The notes under the pieces were generated by a model. That model searched no databases. It saw nothing but the letters and a program-made list of their open reading frames with translations, and had not been told where the DNA came from. 64,000 bases of DNA from Corynebacterium vitaeruminis. Lineage in GTDB: Bacteria > Actinomycetota > Actinomycetes > Mycobacteriales > Mycobacteriaceae. Every line of letters begins with the position of its first letter. The first letter of the stretch is position 1. This document shows positions 17,563-26,963 of this stretch, in pieces. The position numbers and the translations under genes were made by a program. The DNA is taken from assembly GCF_001054325.1 (NCBI RefSeq), contig NZ_JVVM01000022.1, positions 62,001 through 126,000 on the forward strand. The letters are read 5' to 3'.

Positions 17563-19398
17563 ATGTCCGCACCTTCTATTCCTGGTCTCGAGGGCCAGGC
17601 CCCGACCGAGAACGCCGAACTGCTGCGCTGGATTGCTGAGGTCGCAGAACTGACCCAGCCAGACAAGGTTGTCTTTGCTGATGGCTCGGAAGAAGAGTGG
17701 AACCGCCTTACCCAGGACCTGGTTGATAAGGGAACTCTTATCAAGCTGAATGAGGAAAAGCGCCCGAACTCTTTCCTAGCCCGCTCTAACCCGAAGGACG
17801 TTGCTCGTGTGGAGTCCCGCACGTTCATCGCTTCTGAAAAGGAAGAGGGCGCTGGCCCGACCAACAACTGGGCGGATCCGGTCGAGCTGAAGAAGGAAAT
17901 GACCGAGCACTACCGCGGTTCCATGAAGGGCCGCACCATGTTCGTCGTTCCGTTCTGCATGGGTCCGATCACCGACCCGGAGCCGAAGCTGGGTGTTCAG
18001 CTGACCGACTCGGAGTACGTGGTTCTCTCTATGCGAATCATGACCCGCATGGGTCAGGATGCCCTGGACAAGATTGGTCCGGACGGAGACTTCGTCCACG
18101 CTCTGCACTCCGTTGGCGCTCCGCTGGAGGAGGGCCAGGAGGACGTTGCATGGCCGTGCAACGATGAGAAGTACATCTCCCAGTTCCCGGAGACCAAGGA
18201 GATTTGGTCCTACGGTTCCGGCTACGGCGGAAACGCCATCTTGGCCAAGAAGTGCTACGCACTGCGTATCGCTTCGGTCATGGCCAAGGAAGAGGGCTGG
18301 ATGGCTGAGCACATGCTCATCCTGAAGCTCACCAATCCGGAAGGCAAGGCCTACCACGTTGCCGCTGCATTCCCGTCTGCATGTGGTAAGACCAACCTGG
18401 CTATGCTGACTCCGACCATCGAGGGCTGGAAGGCCGAGGTCGTCGGCGACGACATCGCATGGCTGAAATTCGGTGAGGACGGTCGCCTGTACGCTGTTAA
18501 CCCGGAGAACGGCTTCTTCGGTGTTGCACCGGGCACCAACTACTCCTCCAACCCGAACGCCATGAAGACTATGGAGGCCGGTAACACCCTGTTCACCAAC
18601 GTCGCACTAACCGACGATGGTGACGTCTGGTGGGAAGGCATGGAAGGCAAGCCGGATCACCTCATTGACTGGAAGGGCAATGACTGGACCCCGGATTCCG
18701 ACGAGCTGTCCTCGCACCCGAACTCCCGTTACTGCACCCCGATTTCGCAGTGCCCGGTCGCCGCACCGGAGTACGACGACCCGCAGGGTGTCCCGATCGA
18801 CGCCATCCTGTTCGGTGGCCGCCGCCCGGACACTGTGCCGCTGGTGACCCAGGCACTGTCCTGGAACCACGCAACCTTCATCGGTGCAACCCTGGCTTCC
18901 GGCCAGACCGCTGCTTCCGCTGAGGCCAAGGTTGGCTCCCTGCGCCACGACCCGATGGCAATGCTGCCGTTCATTGGCTACAACGTCGGTGACTACCTGC
19001 AGCACTGGATTGACATGGGTGCCAAGGGCGGCGACAAGATGCCAGAGGTCTTCCTGGTTAACTGGTTCCGCCGTGGTGAAGACGGCCGCTTCCTGTGGCC
19101 GGGCTTCGGTGACAACTCTCGCGTTCTCAAGTGGATCATCGACCGCATTGAGGGCCGTGTTGGTGCCAAGGAGACCGTTGTTGGTCACACCGCTAAGGCA
19201 GAGGACCTGGATCTGACTGGCCTGGACATCGACTTTGAAGATGTCAAGGAAGCCCTGAAGGCACCGGCTGCTAAGTGGCAGGGCGACCTGCCGGACAACG
19301 AGGAGTGGCTGAAGTTCCTCGGCGACCGCGTTCCGCAGGAAGTCTGGGACGAGTTCGAGACTCTGAAGGCTCGTATCGAGAAGAGCCTGCAGGATTAA
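17563..19398 (+). CDS. pckG: Phosphoenolpyruvate carboxykinase (GTP)
   Basis: A 611-aa GTP-dependent PEPCK that converts oxaloacetate and GTP to PEP, CO2 and GDP, the main gluconeogenic exit from the TCA cycle. Visible motifs: the PEP/OAA site region YGSGYGGNA (217-225), the kinase-1 loop FPSACGKTN (270-278) with the reactive Cys274, the kinase-2 metal site VVGDDIAW (293-300), and [14 protein letters not shown] (313-326). Length is standard for the GTP class. It is monocistronic, ended by a strong hairpin at 19436. Corynebacteria have pck next to trmB; here the unknown three-gene cassette lies between them. Confidence 0.97.
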   Translation: MSAPSIPGLEGQAPTENAELLRWIAEVAELTQPDKVVFADGSEEEWNRLTQDLVDKGTLIKLNEEKRPNSFLARSNPKDVARVESRTFIASEKEEGAGPTNNWADPVELKKEMTEHYRGSMKGRTMFVVPFCMGPITDPEPKLGVQLTDSEYVVLSMRIMTRMGQDALDKIGPDGDFVHALHSVGAPLEEGQEDVAWPCNDEKYISQFPETKEIWSYGSGYGGNAILAKKCYALRIASVMAKEEGWMAEHMLILKLTNPEGKAYHVAAAFPSACGKTNLAMLTPTIEGWKAEVVGDDIAWLKFGEDGRLYAVNPENGFFGVAPGTNYSSNPNAMKTMEAGNTLFTNVALTDDGDVWWEGMEGKPDHLIDWKGNDWTPDSDELSSHPNSRYCTPISQCPVAAPEYDDPQGVPIDAILFGGRRPDTVPLVTQALSWNHATFIGATLASGQTAASAEAKVGSLRHDPMAMLPFIGYNVGDYLQHWIDMGAKGGDKMPEVFLVNWFRRGEDGRFLWPGFGDNSRVLKWIIDRIEGRVGAKETVVGHTAKAEDLDLTGLDIDFEDVKEALKAPAAKWQGDLPDNEEWLKFLGDRVPQEVWDEFETLKARIEKSLQD

Positions 19399-19435
19399 GA
19401 GTCCGCTGGCTAGCCTTGCTAGAAGCTAGAACCAG

Positions 19436-19480
19436 AACCACCCCCTTGCTGCCCGAAGTGGCTGGCAAGGGGGTGGTTTG
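19436..19480 (+). terminator. Rho-independent terminator after pckG
   Basis: A perfect 14-bp GC-rich stem (AACCACCCCCTTGC at 19436-19449 with its complement at 19465-19478), a 15-nt loop and a short T run. Confidence 0.9.
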
Positions 19481-19509
19481 CGCAATTTGACGATGAAGGG
19501 TGACACGCA

Positions 19510-19983
19510 ATGCAATTGACGCTTTTCTCTGACTTAAGCCTGCGTGTCATCACTTTGATGGCGATGGGGGAGCCGGGGCGAAAGTACACCGCTGCCGAGG
19601 TGGCTGAGTCCCTCAATGCGTCTCGCGCGCATGTCTCTAAGGTCGTCTCGAGGCTCGTTGAGCTGGACTTCCTGGATGCGGTCAAGGGGCGCAACGGCGG
19701 CATCTATTTGCGCGAGTCGGCTACGGAGAAGTCCGTCGGCAAGCTGCTGCGCACTCTGGAAAACAACGAGGTCGTCGATTGTGTCGGTACCGACTGCCCA
19801 TTGCTGCCGACGTGTCTATTGCGCGGCAAGCTAGCGGCTGCGCAGGAGGCGTTCTTCGCCGCACTGGATCCGGTGTTGATTGCTGATCTCATTCCGCTCA
19901 AATCGGCTAATGGTGCGGATGTCAATCGCCTCGAGGGAGGCGGTCCGCAGGGGAGCACCCAGCTCAATATTCGTCCGGTTTAA
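19510..19983 (+). CDS. nsrR: Rrf2-family nitric-oxide-sensing repressor NsrR
   Basis: A 157-aa Rrf2-type winged-helix repressor. The recognition helix region is ASRAHVSKVVSRLVELDFL (residues 37-55) and the wing is GRNGGIYL. Three cysteines, C91, C96 and C102 (CVGTDC-PLLPTC), are the ligands of the NO-sensitive iron-sulfur cluster expected in NsrR. NO damages the cluster and releases DNA. The next gene in the same direction is the NO dioxygenase hmp, the classic NsrR target, which supports the assignment over IscR or RsrR. Confidence 0.88.
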   Translation: MQLTLFSDLSLRVITLMAMGEPGRKYTAAEVAESLNASRAHVSKVVSRLVELDFLDAVKGRNGGIYLRESATEKSVGKLLRTLENNEVVDCVGTDCPLLPTCLLRGKLAAAQEAFFAALDPVLIADLIPLKSANGADVNRLEGGGPQGSTQLNIRPV

Positions 19984-20033
19984 GTGCAGAGCTGAAGGAC
20001 TGACCGCGGGTTGAAAAAGCTAAAAAAGGGTGC

Positions 20034-20174
20034 TGTCGAAGTTTTCTGGTGAGTTTTCGACATTGCCATTTGTGCAGTTCAAGCCAGGTAAAACTCAACC
20101 GCAAAGAGTAGTTATGAACACCATTGGACAATAATACGCAAACAGAATGCGCAATATGGTGTTATTGTGAAGTC
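20034..20174 (+). promoter_or_regulatory. hmp control region with nested inverted repeats
   Basis: Between nsrR and hmp there are two structures. TGTCGAA (20034-20040) pairs with TTCGACA (20056-20062). A nested palindrome sits directly before the hmp start: outer arms AACACCAT (20117-20124) and ATGGTGTT (20156-20163), inner arms CGCA (20137-20140) and TGCG (20148-20151), centred near 20144. It is a candidate NsrR operator; the long spacing also permits an RNA hairpin. Assignment to NsrR is inference from context. Confidence 0.45.
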
Positions 20175-21371
20175 ATGCCAAACCTGAATGTTAACAAGAA
20201 CGGCCTGACTCCAGAGCAGGCTGAAATCGTCACTCAAACCCTGCCCGTCGTCGGTGCCAACATCGAGAAGATCACGCCGAACTTCTACAACCGGATGTTC
20301 GCTGCTCACCCAGAGCTCATTGCCGATACCTTCAACCGCGGCAACCAGAAGCAGGGTGCTCAGCAGAAGGCGCTGGCGGCATCGGTCGCTACTTTCGCAG
20401 CTACCCTGGTTGACCCAGATGCTCCTGCCCCGGAAGAACTGCTTTCCCGTATCGGGCACAAGCACATTTCCGTTGGCATCAAGCCAGAACAGTACCCAAT
20501 CGTCCACAAGCATCTCTTCGATGCCATCGAGGAAATCCTCACCCCAGAGGTCTTTCAGGGGGCTGTCCGCGACGCATGGGATGCCGTCTACCTGGAGATG
20601 CAGCGTGTTCTCATCGACTTCGAGAAGGGGCTCTATGATGACCTCGGTGTCGAAGCAGGTGATGTCTTCCGTGCCGCTCACGTCGTCTCTCGTGAAGAGC
20701 GCGGTGATGACGTCGCAGTGTTCTCCGTCAAGCTTGACGACGAATCCCCCGTTTCCTACCTCCCGGGACAGTACATCTCTGTACGTCAGACCATGCCGGA
20801 CGGCGCCGGCCAGCTACGGCAATACTCCCTGGTTGGCGGCGCGGAAGATGTTCTGACTTTCGCGGTTCGTCGTGTCGATGTCTCCGAGGACCTGCCGGCT
20901 GGCGAAGTTTCCACACAGCTGTGGGAAAAGGTGCAGCCGGGCGATGCGATCGAAATTTCTCTGCCTGCAGGCGACCTGGTGCTGGACACCAAGTCAAACG
21001 ACCCAGTGGTGCTTATCTCCGCAGGTATTGGCGCCACCCCCATGATCGGCATGCTGGATGCCCTGGTAGCAGCCGACTCCAAGCGTGATGTCGTCGTCCT
21101 CCACGCGGACCGCGCAGAAGCCGCAGATGCCCTGCGCGCAGAACGCAATAACGCAGTCTCTGCACTGGCCAATGCCCACCAGCAGGTGTGGTACGAGCCG
21201 GATTTGATGAATCTGGCTGATACGGAGCTGCCGGAGGGCGCTCAGTTCTACCTCTGTGGTGGCAATGGTTTCCTGCAGGCCATTCGCCAGCAGCTCGCCG
21301 ATCGCGGCGTTGCTCGCGAAAACGTTCACTTCGAGCTGTTCAGCCCGAACGATTGGCTGCTAGACGCTTAG
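20175..21371 (+). CDS. hmp: Flavohemoglobin / nitric oxide dioxygenase
   Basis: A 398-aa flavohemoprotein that oxidises NO to nitrate using O2, FAD and NAD(P)H. The globin domain covers residues 1-140, with proximal His97 in HKHIS and the B10 Tyr38 in NFYNRMF. The FAD-binding barrel follows, with RQYSLVGG, then the NAD-binding domain with ISAGIGATPMIGML and a C-terminal HFELF-P. ATG 20175 is chosen because it gives the normal globin N-terminus; the frame runs 17 codons upstream through the palindromic control region. It probably belongs to the NsrR regulon. Confidence 0.94.
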   Translation: MPNLNVNKNGLTPEQAEIVTQTLPVVGANIEKITPNFYNRMFAAHPELIADTFNRGNQKQGAQQKALAASVATFAATLVDPDAPAPEELLSRIGHKHISVGIKPEQYPIVHKHLFDAIEEILTPEVFQGAVRDAWDAVYLEMQRVLIDFEKGLYDDLGVEAGDVFRAAHVVSREERGDDVAVFSVKLDDESPVSYLPGQYISVRQTMPDGAGQLRQYSLVGGAEDVLTFAVRRVDVSEDLPAGEVSTQLWEKVQPGDAIEISLPAGDLVLDTKSNDPVVLISAGIGATPMIGMLDALVAADSKRDVVVLHADRAEAADALRAERNNAVSALANAHQQVWYEPDLMNLADTELPEGAQFYLCGGNGFLQAIRQQLADRGVARENVHFELFSPNDWLLDA

Positions 21372-21419
21372 CGTCACAACTGCGCCGTCGGCATAAAATC
21401 CATCGTCACAAATAAAGCC

Positions 21420-21458
21420 AAATGACCAGCCGCGATATATGCCCGTGGCTGGTCATTG
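21420..21458. terminator. Bidirectional terminator between hmp and the nitronate monooxygenase gene
   Basis: A perfect 11-bp stem (AATGACCAGCC at 21421-21431 with GGCTGGTCATT at 21447-21457) and a 15-nt loop, in a convergent gap. U-tracts are weak on both sides. Confidence 0.75.
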
Positions 21459-21486
21459 TGCTGTTTGTAGCTTCGGTGGCTTCGTA

Positions 21487-22593
21487 TTACTCGGCTGAGC
21501 AGGAAAGCTCCGCAACAACCTCGCCCGCAGTTTGGTTCTCGCACTGAGAAAAAGCAATACCCGCCCATAAGTTGAGATATTCAGGGTCACCGGCCTGATT
21601 CGCGGCACCACGGATTGGCGTGGTCAAGTAGTGCAATTGCGGATAAAGTTCCGGCGCGACCCTAGAAAACGCCCGGGTAAACGTGTTCTCAATTGCCCGC
21701 GCGGGCTTGCCGGAAAAGGCGTGGGTCAAAACGGTGTCGCGCTCCGTGAGCTCACGCAATGCCCGTCGGTGCGTCTCCTTCGTACCCGCCTCTGCGGTGG
21801 TGAGGAACCGTGTGCCAACTTGTATAGCTGTCGCACCAGCACCCAAAAGCTTGACGACGTCCTCTCGGTGGCCCACCCCACCAGCGGCGATGATGGGTGC
21901 ATCGGTAACTGCACTCGCCTCGGTGACTGCTTGGGCGAGCTCTTCTACAGAGGCCCCAATGTTGTCGGACGAGTCCTTGCCCTTCACGAATGCGCGGTGT
22001 CCACCCGCAGCTAATCCCTGCAGAACAATGCGATCAGCGCCGGCTGCAGCCGCCGCCCGCACCCCCTCAATTGAGGTCGCATTCAGCACCACTTTGCGGC
22101 CAGATTCCTTTACCCGAGCAATGACCTCTTTATCTGGATAGCCAAAGGTGAAGGAGACGAACTCCAGCGCGTCGGGGTTGGGCAGAAAATCATCAGCGAG
22201 AATTGCCTCGACTTTCGCCGAGAAGTAGTCATCTGACCAGGTCGGAGCATCGGGCAAGTCGATGTCGAAGTGGTCTGCTGCCGGTGCTAAGTGGCCGCGA
22301 AACGTGGTCCACTGCGCAAGCCCCTCCTCGGAGGTTCCGCCACCGGCGTCAGCCGTGTTGGGGCAGAAGAGGTTGATGCCGAAACCTTTGCCGTCGTCAA
22401 GCAGTGCGCACGTCTGCCGTGCCTGTTCAGTGAGCTTTTCAACAGTGAGATAGCCGGCGGCAAGCGTGCCAACCCCACCAGCATTGGAAACTGCAGCGAC
22501 GAGTTCGGGCGTGGATGGACCACCGGCCATCGGCGCCAAGATGATTGATGAGCGTCGTAGGTTTTCGGGTGATTGCGAGGTTGTGCTGCTCAT
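21487..22593 (-). CDS. Nitronate monooxygenase (2-nitropropane dioxygenase family)
   Basis: A 368-aa FMN-dependent TIM-barrel enzyme that oxidises alkyl nitronates such as propionate-3-nitronate. Family segments: APMAGGPSTPELVAAVSNAGG at the N-terminus, the flavin-phosphate region with LQGLAAGGHRAF, PIIAAGGV, and GATAIQVGTRFLTTAEA. ATG 22593 gives a normal N-terminus; the preceding site is weak. It faces the NO-detoxifying hmp gene convergently, so an association with nitro/NO stress is plausible but not shown. Confidence 0.88.
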   Translation of the reverse strand: MSSTTSQSPENLRRSSIILAPMAGGPSTPELVAAVSNAGGVGTLAAGYLTVEKLTEQARQTCALLDDGKGFGINLFCPNTADAGGGTSEEGLAQWTTFRGHLAPAADHFDIDLPDAPTWSDDYFSAKVEAILADDFLPNPDALEFVSFTFGYPDKEVIARVKESGRKVVLNATSIEGVRAAAAAGADRIVLQGLAAGGHRAFVKGKDSSDNIGASVEELAQAVTEASAVTDAPIIAAGGVGHREDVVKLLGAGATAIQVGTRFLTTAEAGTKETHRRALRELTERDTVLTHAFSGKPARAIENTFTRAFSRVAPELYPQLHYLTTPIRGAANQAGDPEYLNLWAGIAFSQCENQTAGEVVAELSCSAE

Positions 22594-22703
22594 AGGGGCG
22601 AGAGTAACACTAAGGCCGGATTCCCCCGTGTGGGAGAACCCGGCCAATGCCGACGAACGGCGTTGCGCAATAGACTCCGCGCTACCCGCTACCGCTTCAA
22701 GAA

Positions 22704-24443
22704 CTACTTATTGTTCTCCGGCGGATCCAGCGGCATACCCTGGCCGGCGCGGTAGAACGGAATGTCCTGCGGTGCCAGCGGAGTCTTGCCGGCGATGAGG
22801 TCAGCGGCCTTTTCGGCAATCATCATGGTTGGTGCGTAGATATTGCCGTTGGTGATGCCCGGCATGACCGAAGCATCAACCACGTAGAGGCCCTCGGTGC
22901 CGTGAACCTGCATGGTTTCCGGATCGACCACGGCCATCTCGTCGGAGGCCGGACCCATCTTGCAGGTGCAGGATGGGTGCAGTGCGGTCTCGGCATCCTT
23001 GCGGACCCACTCGAGAATTTCCTCGTCGGTCTGCACATCTGCACCCGGGGAAATCTCGCCGTCGGTGTACTCCTTCATTGCCGGGGTGTCCAGCAGCTTA
23101 CGGGAGACCTTGACAGCCTCGACCCATTCACGGCGGTCCTGATCAGTGGACAGGTAGTTGAACAGAATCGACGGCTTGACCTTGATGTCAGAGGACGTGA
23201 TGTGGGCATGGCCACGGGCATCCGAGTACATCGGGCCAACGTGGAACTGGAAACCGTGGGGGCTATCGATCTTCGTGCCGTCGTAACGCATGGCCAGCGG
23301 CAGGAAGTGGAACATCAGGTTCGGGTAGGGCTCGTTGTCGTTGGAGCGGGCGAAACCGCCGCCCTCGAAGTGCGACGTTGCCACCGGGCCCTTGTGGGTG
23401 AGCATCCACCACAGGCCGATGAACGGCCAACGCCACTTCTCCAGGTACGGCTGCGAGGACACCGGCTGGGTGGCGTTGTACTGGATGTAGACCTCCAGGT
23501 GATCCTGCAGGTTCTCGCCGACGCCAGGCAGGTGCTTGACGACGTTCACTCCGGCGGCATTCAAGATTTTCTCATCGCCAATGCCGGATACCTCGAGCAG
23601 CTGGGGAGAGTTGAAAGCGCCACCGCAGAGGATGACCTTGTCTGCTCGCACCTGACGCGTGCGACCCTTCCAGGTGTACTCCACGCCGACGGCCTTGGTG
23701 CCCTCGAAGAGGATGCGGGTGGCTTCTGCGCGGGTGCGGAGCTCCAGATTCGGGCGCTGCAGAGCCGGGTGCAGGTATGCGCGAGCTGCGGAGAGGCGAC
23801 GGCCCTTGTCGATGTTCGCGTCGAAGGGGCCGAAGCCCTCCTGGCGGTAGCCGTTGACGTCCGGGGTGTAGTTGTAGCCTGCCTGCTGTACGGACTTGAA
23901 GAAAGCCTTGAACAGCGGAGAATCGGCCGGTCCGCGCTTCATGCGCAGCGGGCCGTCGTGGCCACGGCGCGGGTCGTCCTTGTCGGAGCCCAGCGCATTT
24001 TCCATGCGCTTGAAGTACGGCAGGACATGGTTCCAACCCCAGTTTTCCAGCCCCTTGGTGTCGCCCCACTTGTCGTAGTCCATGGGGTTACCGCGCTGGT
24101 AGATCTGGCCGTTGATAGAGGAGGAGCCACCGACGACCTTGCCGCGGGCGTGGTAGATGCGGCGACCGTTCATCTCCGGTTCCGGCTCGGATTCGTACTT
24201 CCAGTCGTAGTACTTGTTGCCGATTGGGAAGGAGAACGCCGAAGGCATGTGAATGTAGAGATCCCAGAGGGAGTCCATGCGGCCAGCCTCGAGTACGAGC
24301 ACCTGCTGAGTGTGGTCTGCAGACAGCCGGTTAGCCAGCACAGAGCCGGCAGAGCCCGCGCCAACGATGACGACGTCGCGGTGTTCGACTGTGGTGTTGT
24401 CATTCTTTTTACCGAAGTTGAAGACAGCCGGGAAAGCTCCCAT
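22704..24443 (-). CDS. betA: Choline dehydrogenase (GMC oxidoreductase)
   Basis: A 579-aa FAD-dependent GMC oxidoreductase, most like choline dehydrogenase, which oxidises choline to betaine aldehyde. The dinucleotide fold is [17 protein letters not shown] (about 24-40). The GMC signatures are [18 protein letters not shown] and the GAFNSPQLL segment. The active-site His is in [10 protein letters not shown], and [14 protein letters not shown] is the C-terminal FAD contact. ATG 24443 is preferred, with GGAGG 11 nt upstream; a TTG 18 codons earlier (24497) is possible. It is divergent from betT-betB, with a shared control region. Confidence 0.92.
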   Translation of the reverse strand: MGAFPAVFNFGKKNDNTTVEHRDVVIVGAGSAGSVLANRLSADHTQQVLVLEAGRMDSLWDLYIHMPSAFSFPIGNKYYDWKYESEPEPEMNGRRIYHARGKVVGGSSSINGQIYQRGNPMDYDKWGDTKGLENWGWNHVLPYFKRMENALGSDKDDPRRGHDGPLRMKRGPADSPLFKAFFKSVQQAGYNYTPDVNGYRQEGFGPFDANIDKGRRLSAARAYLHPALQRPNLELRTRAEATRILFEGTKAVGVEYTWKGRTRQVRADKVILCGGAFNSPQLLEVSGIGDEKILNAAGVNVVKHLPGVGENLQDHLEVYIQYNATQPVSSQPYLEKWRWPFIGLWWMLTHKGPVATSHFEGGGFARSNDNEPYPNLMFHFLPLAMRYDGTKIDSPHGFQFHVGPMYSDARGHAHITSSDIKVKPSILFNYLSTDQDRREWVEAVKVSRKLLDTPAMKEYTDGEISPGADVQTDEEILEWVRKDAETALHPSCTCKMGPASDEMAVVDPETMQVHGTEGLYVVDASVMPGITNGNIYAPTMMIAEKAADLIAGKTPLAPQDIPFYRAGQGMPLDPPENNK

Positions 24444-24782
24444 GTTCTGGTGTACCTCCGTAGGTTGTTTGCCGATGTAAATCGGAATGGGTTTCAAGGA
24501 CTGTGATAAGCCTCAAGTCGTATTTAAAGCCTGGCCCTATATATTGGTATTGGAATAAATGGCCGGAGGCGTATCTCAAGTCCCCTTCACTTATATAGAA
24601 TGACACACAATTGTCATTCGGTTCCAGTTAGAACGATTTTAAATGCTTTGAAAACTAGGTATATTTGCAGGTGGGGAGGGTAATAGTGGGAGAGAAAAAT
24701 CCTTTGTGGCCGCCTTTTACGGTTTGAAGGATTATGCAAACTAGGTATGCTGAATTAGTTCCCGAATCTGAAGGATTTTCCT
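24444..24782. promoter_or_regulatory. betA-betT divergent control region with a TetR-like operator
   Basis: About 340 bp, AT-rich. GAATGACA (24598-24605), a 6-bp spacer and TGTCATTC (24612-24619) form a perfect 8-bp-arm palindrome, the size typical of TetR-family operators such as those of BetI. A direct repeat AAACTAGGTAT occurs at 24652-24662 and 24738-24748, the second overlapping a possible -10 (TATGCT) for betT. No regulator gene lies nearby, so the bound protein is unknown. Confidence 0.5.
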
Positions 24783-26963
24783 ATGTCTGATACTCCGCCA
24801 ACAGAGAATGAGGCGGAGGGGAAGTCATTATCGCCACAAGAACTGCAGCGATCAATGCCTGCCCCTTCGCAACAATCGCAAACGAGTGCAACTTCTGAAC
24901 CTGAGGTCAACTGGCCCGTATTTATTATTTCAGGCGTTGGCATTCTCGCCATTGCCCTGTGGGCTATTTTTGCCCCGGACAATGCGGCGGACACCCTCGC
25001 TGGCATTGTCGCCTGGGTATCAAAGAACTTCGGCTGGTTCTATATCGTGACCGCGACGGTGGCAGTGCTCTTCATGCTCTACATCGCCATCTCGCGAACG
25101 GGGCAGATTAAGCTCGGCCCCGATCACGCCAAACCTCAGTTCGGCCTGTTTTCTTGGGCCTCTATGCTCTTTGCCGCAGGTATCGGCATTGACTTGCTCT
25201 TCTTCTCGGTAGCAGAGCCGGTGGCACAGTACTATGGCCCGCCGACCGGAGATGCGGAGACCATCGAAGCCGCGCGTCAGGCAGTCGTCTTTACGCTCTT
25301 CCACTACGGCGTGACCGGTTGGGCGCTCTACGCGCTGATGGGCATGGCATTCGGCTACTTTGCTTACCGCTTGAACATGCCACTGACCATTCGCTCGGCG
25401 CTCTACCCAATCATTGGCAAGCGCATCCACGGCCCCGCTGGTGAGGCGGTCGAAATCGCGGCGATGCTCGGTACCGTTTTCGGTGTCGCAACTTCGCTGG
25501 GTATCGGCGTCGTCCAGCTGAATTACGGTCTGCGCGTGCTGTTCGGGGTGGAGGAGAGTACGTCCTGGCAGATTGCTCTAATCGTGGTGGCTGTAGCGGT
25601 GGCTATCGCCTCCGCAGTTTCCGGTGTTGACAAGGGAATTCGTCGTCTCTCGGAGCTCAACGTTGGCCTGGCCATCTGCTTGATGCTCTACATCCTGGTC
25701 ACTGGCCGCACCGCGTTCCTGTTTGACGCCCTGGTGATGAACGTCGGTGAGTACGTCTCCAAGTTCCCGTCCATGACTATGGATACCTACGCCTTCTCGG
25801 GCGCACAGGAATGGCTGAACGCCTGGACTCTGTTCTTCTGGGCTTGGTGGGTGGCCTGGGCTCCATTCGTCGGTTTGTTCCTGGCCCGTATTTCCCGTGG
25901 CCGTAGCCTGCGCCAGTTTGTCGTCGGCACGCTGACCATTCCATTCCTCTTCGTCCTGATGTGGGTGTCGGTGTTCGGTAACTCGGCGCTGGACCTGGTC
26001 ATTGGTGGCGACTCGGAGTTTGGCCAGACTGCTCTGGACTACCCGGAGCGTGCCTTCTACCTGCTGCTGGAGCAGTACCCGGCGCCGATGATGGTGGCTG
26101 CAGTCGCATCTCTGATCGGCCTGTTGCTCTACATCACCTCGGCGGACTCGGCAGCACTGGTGATGAGTAACTTCACTTCGAAGATCACCGATACGCAGCA
26201 GGACGGCAAGAAGTGGACCCGCATTTTCTGGGCTGTCGTGGTCGGTGTGCTGACCATCTCCATGCTCTATGTCGGTGGTATTCCGACACTGCAGTCTGCG
26301 ACGATTGTGATGGGCCTGCCGTTTGCCTTTGTCATCTATCTGGTGATGTACGGCCTGTTTAAGTCGCTGCGACTGGAGCTGCTGCAGCAGGACTCGACAC
26401 GTCGTGCACTCCACGGTGCGATGTCGGGACGCGCTGTGGATGGCCAGCAGGGTGATTGGCGGAAGCGCCTGGCCCGCTCCATGTCCTTCCCGGGCAAGAA
26501 GCCAGTCATGCGCTACCTCGACCGAGTGGTGCAGCCCGCACTTGAACAGGTGGCAGATGCCATCAGGGACCGCGGCGGTGAGGTATCGCTGCACCGAGAA
26601 CCTGTGGAAGAAGTCGGTATTGACCAGATTGACTTGCAGGTCGGCTTCGGCGAGGAGATGAGCTTCCGCTACCAGGTCTATCCGGTTGAACACTTGACGC
26701 CGTCCTTTGCTGGCCTGGTACACCTGGACAGTGACGCCGACATTTACTACTACCGCCTTGAGGTATTCACACTGACCGGCTCTCTTGGCTACGACGTTTA
26801 CGGCTACACCCAAGAGCAGCTGATTTCCGATGTCCTCGATCTCTACGAACGGCACCTGGAGTTCCTGCATATGCAGGCTGATCTCCCGGGCACCTCAGAT
26901 CTGTCCGATAATGCCGAACCTGTCCGCGAATGGTCTGATGACTACGCCAAGGAGGATTCCTAA
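24783..26963 (+). CDS. betT: BCCT-family choline/betaine transporter
   Basis: A 726-aa secondary transporter of the betaine-choline-carnitine family. Twelve membrane helices occupy about residues 40-530. The signature WAWWVAWAPFVGLFLARISRGR (helix 8 region) and FSWASMLFAAGIGIDLLFF are present. A cytoplasmic C-terminal domain of about 190 residues, typical of osmoregulated BetT proteins, follows and ends in an acidic tail. The N-terminal 45 residues are polar and Glu/Gln-rich. Placement directly before betB and opposite betA makes choline the likely substrate. AAGGA precedes the ATG. Confidence 0.93.
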   Translation: MSDTPPTENEAEGKSLSPQELQRSMPAPSQQSQTSATSEPEVNWPVFIISGVGILAIALWAIFAPDNAADTLAGIVAWVSKNFGWFYIVTATVAVLFMLYIAISRTGQIKLGPDHAKPQFGLFSWASMLFAAGIGIDLLFFSVAEPVAQYYGPPTGDAETIEAARQAVVFTLFHYGVTGWALYALMGMAFGYFAYRLNMPLTIRSALYPIIGKRIHGPAGEAVEIAAMLGTVFGVATSLGIGVVQLNYGLRVLFGVEESTSWQIALIVVAVAVAIASAVSGVDKGIRRLSELNVGLAICLMLYILVTGRTAFLFDALVMNVGEYVSKFPSMTMDTYAFSGAQEWLNAWTLFFWAWWVAWAPFVGLFLARISRGRSLRQFVVGTLTIPFLFVLMWVSVFGNSALDLVIGGDSEFGQTALDYPERAFYLLLEQYPAPMMVAAVASLIGLLLYITSADSAALVMSNFTSKITDTQQDGKKWTRIFWAVVVGVLTISMLYVGGIPTLQSATIVMGLPFAFVIYLVMYGLFKSLRLELLQQDSTRRALHGAMSGRAVDGQQGDWRKRLARSMSFPGKKPVMRYLDRVVQPALEQVADAIRDRGGEVSLHREPVEEVGIDQIDLQVGFGEEMSFRYQVYPVEHLTPSFAGLVHLDSDADIYYYRLEVFTLTGSLGYDVYGYTQEQLISDVLDLYERHLEFLHMQADLPGTSDLSDNAEPVREWSDDYAKEDS

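Noticed and set aside
22902..24506. 534-codon plus-strand open frame
   Set aside because: Antisense to betA, which carries all GMC oxidoreductase motifs; the mirror product matches nothing recognisable.
25578..26870. 430-codon minus-strand open frame
   Set aside because: Antisense to betT, which has the BCCT signature; His/Gln/Arg-rich composition is typical of a shadow frame.
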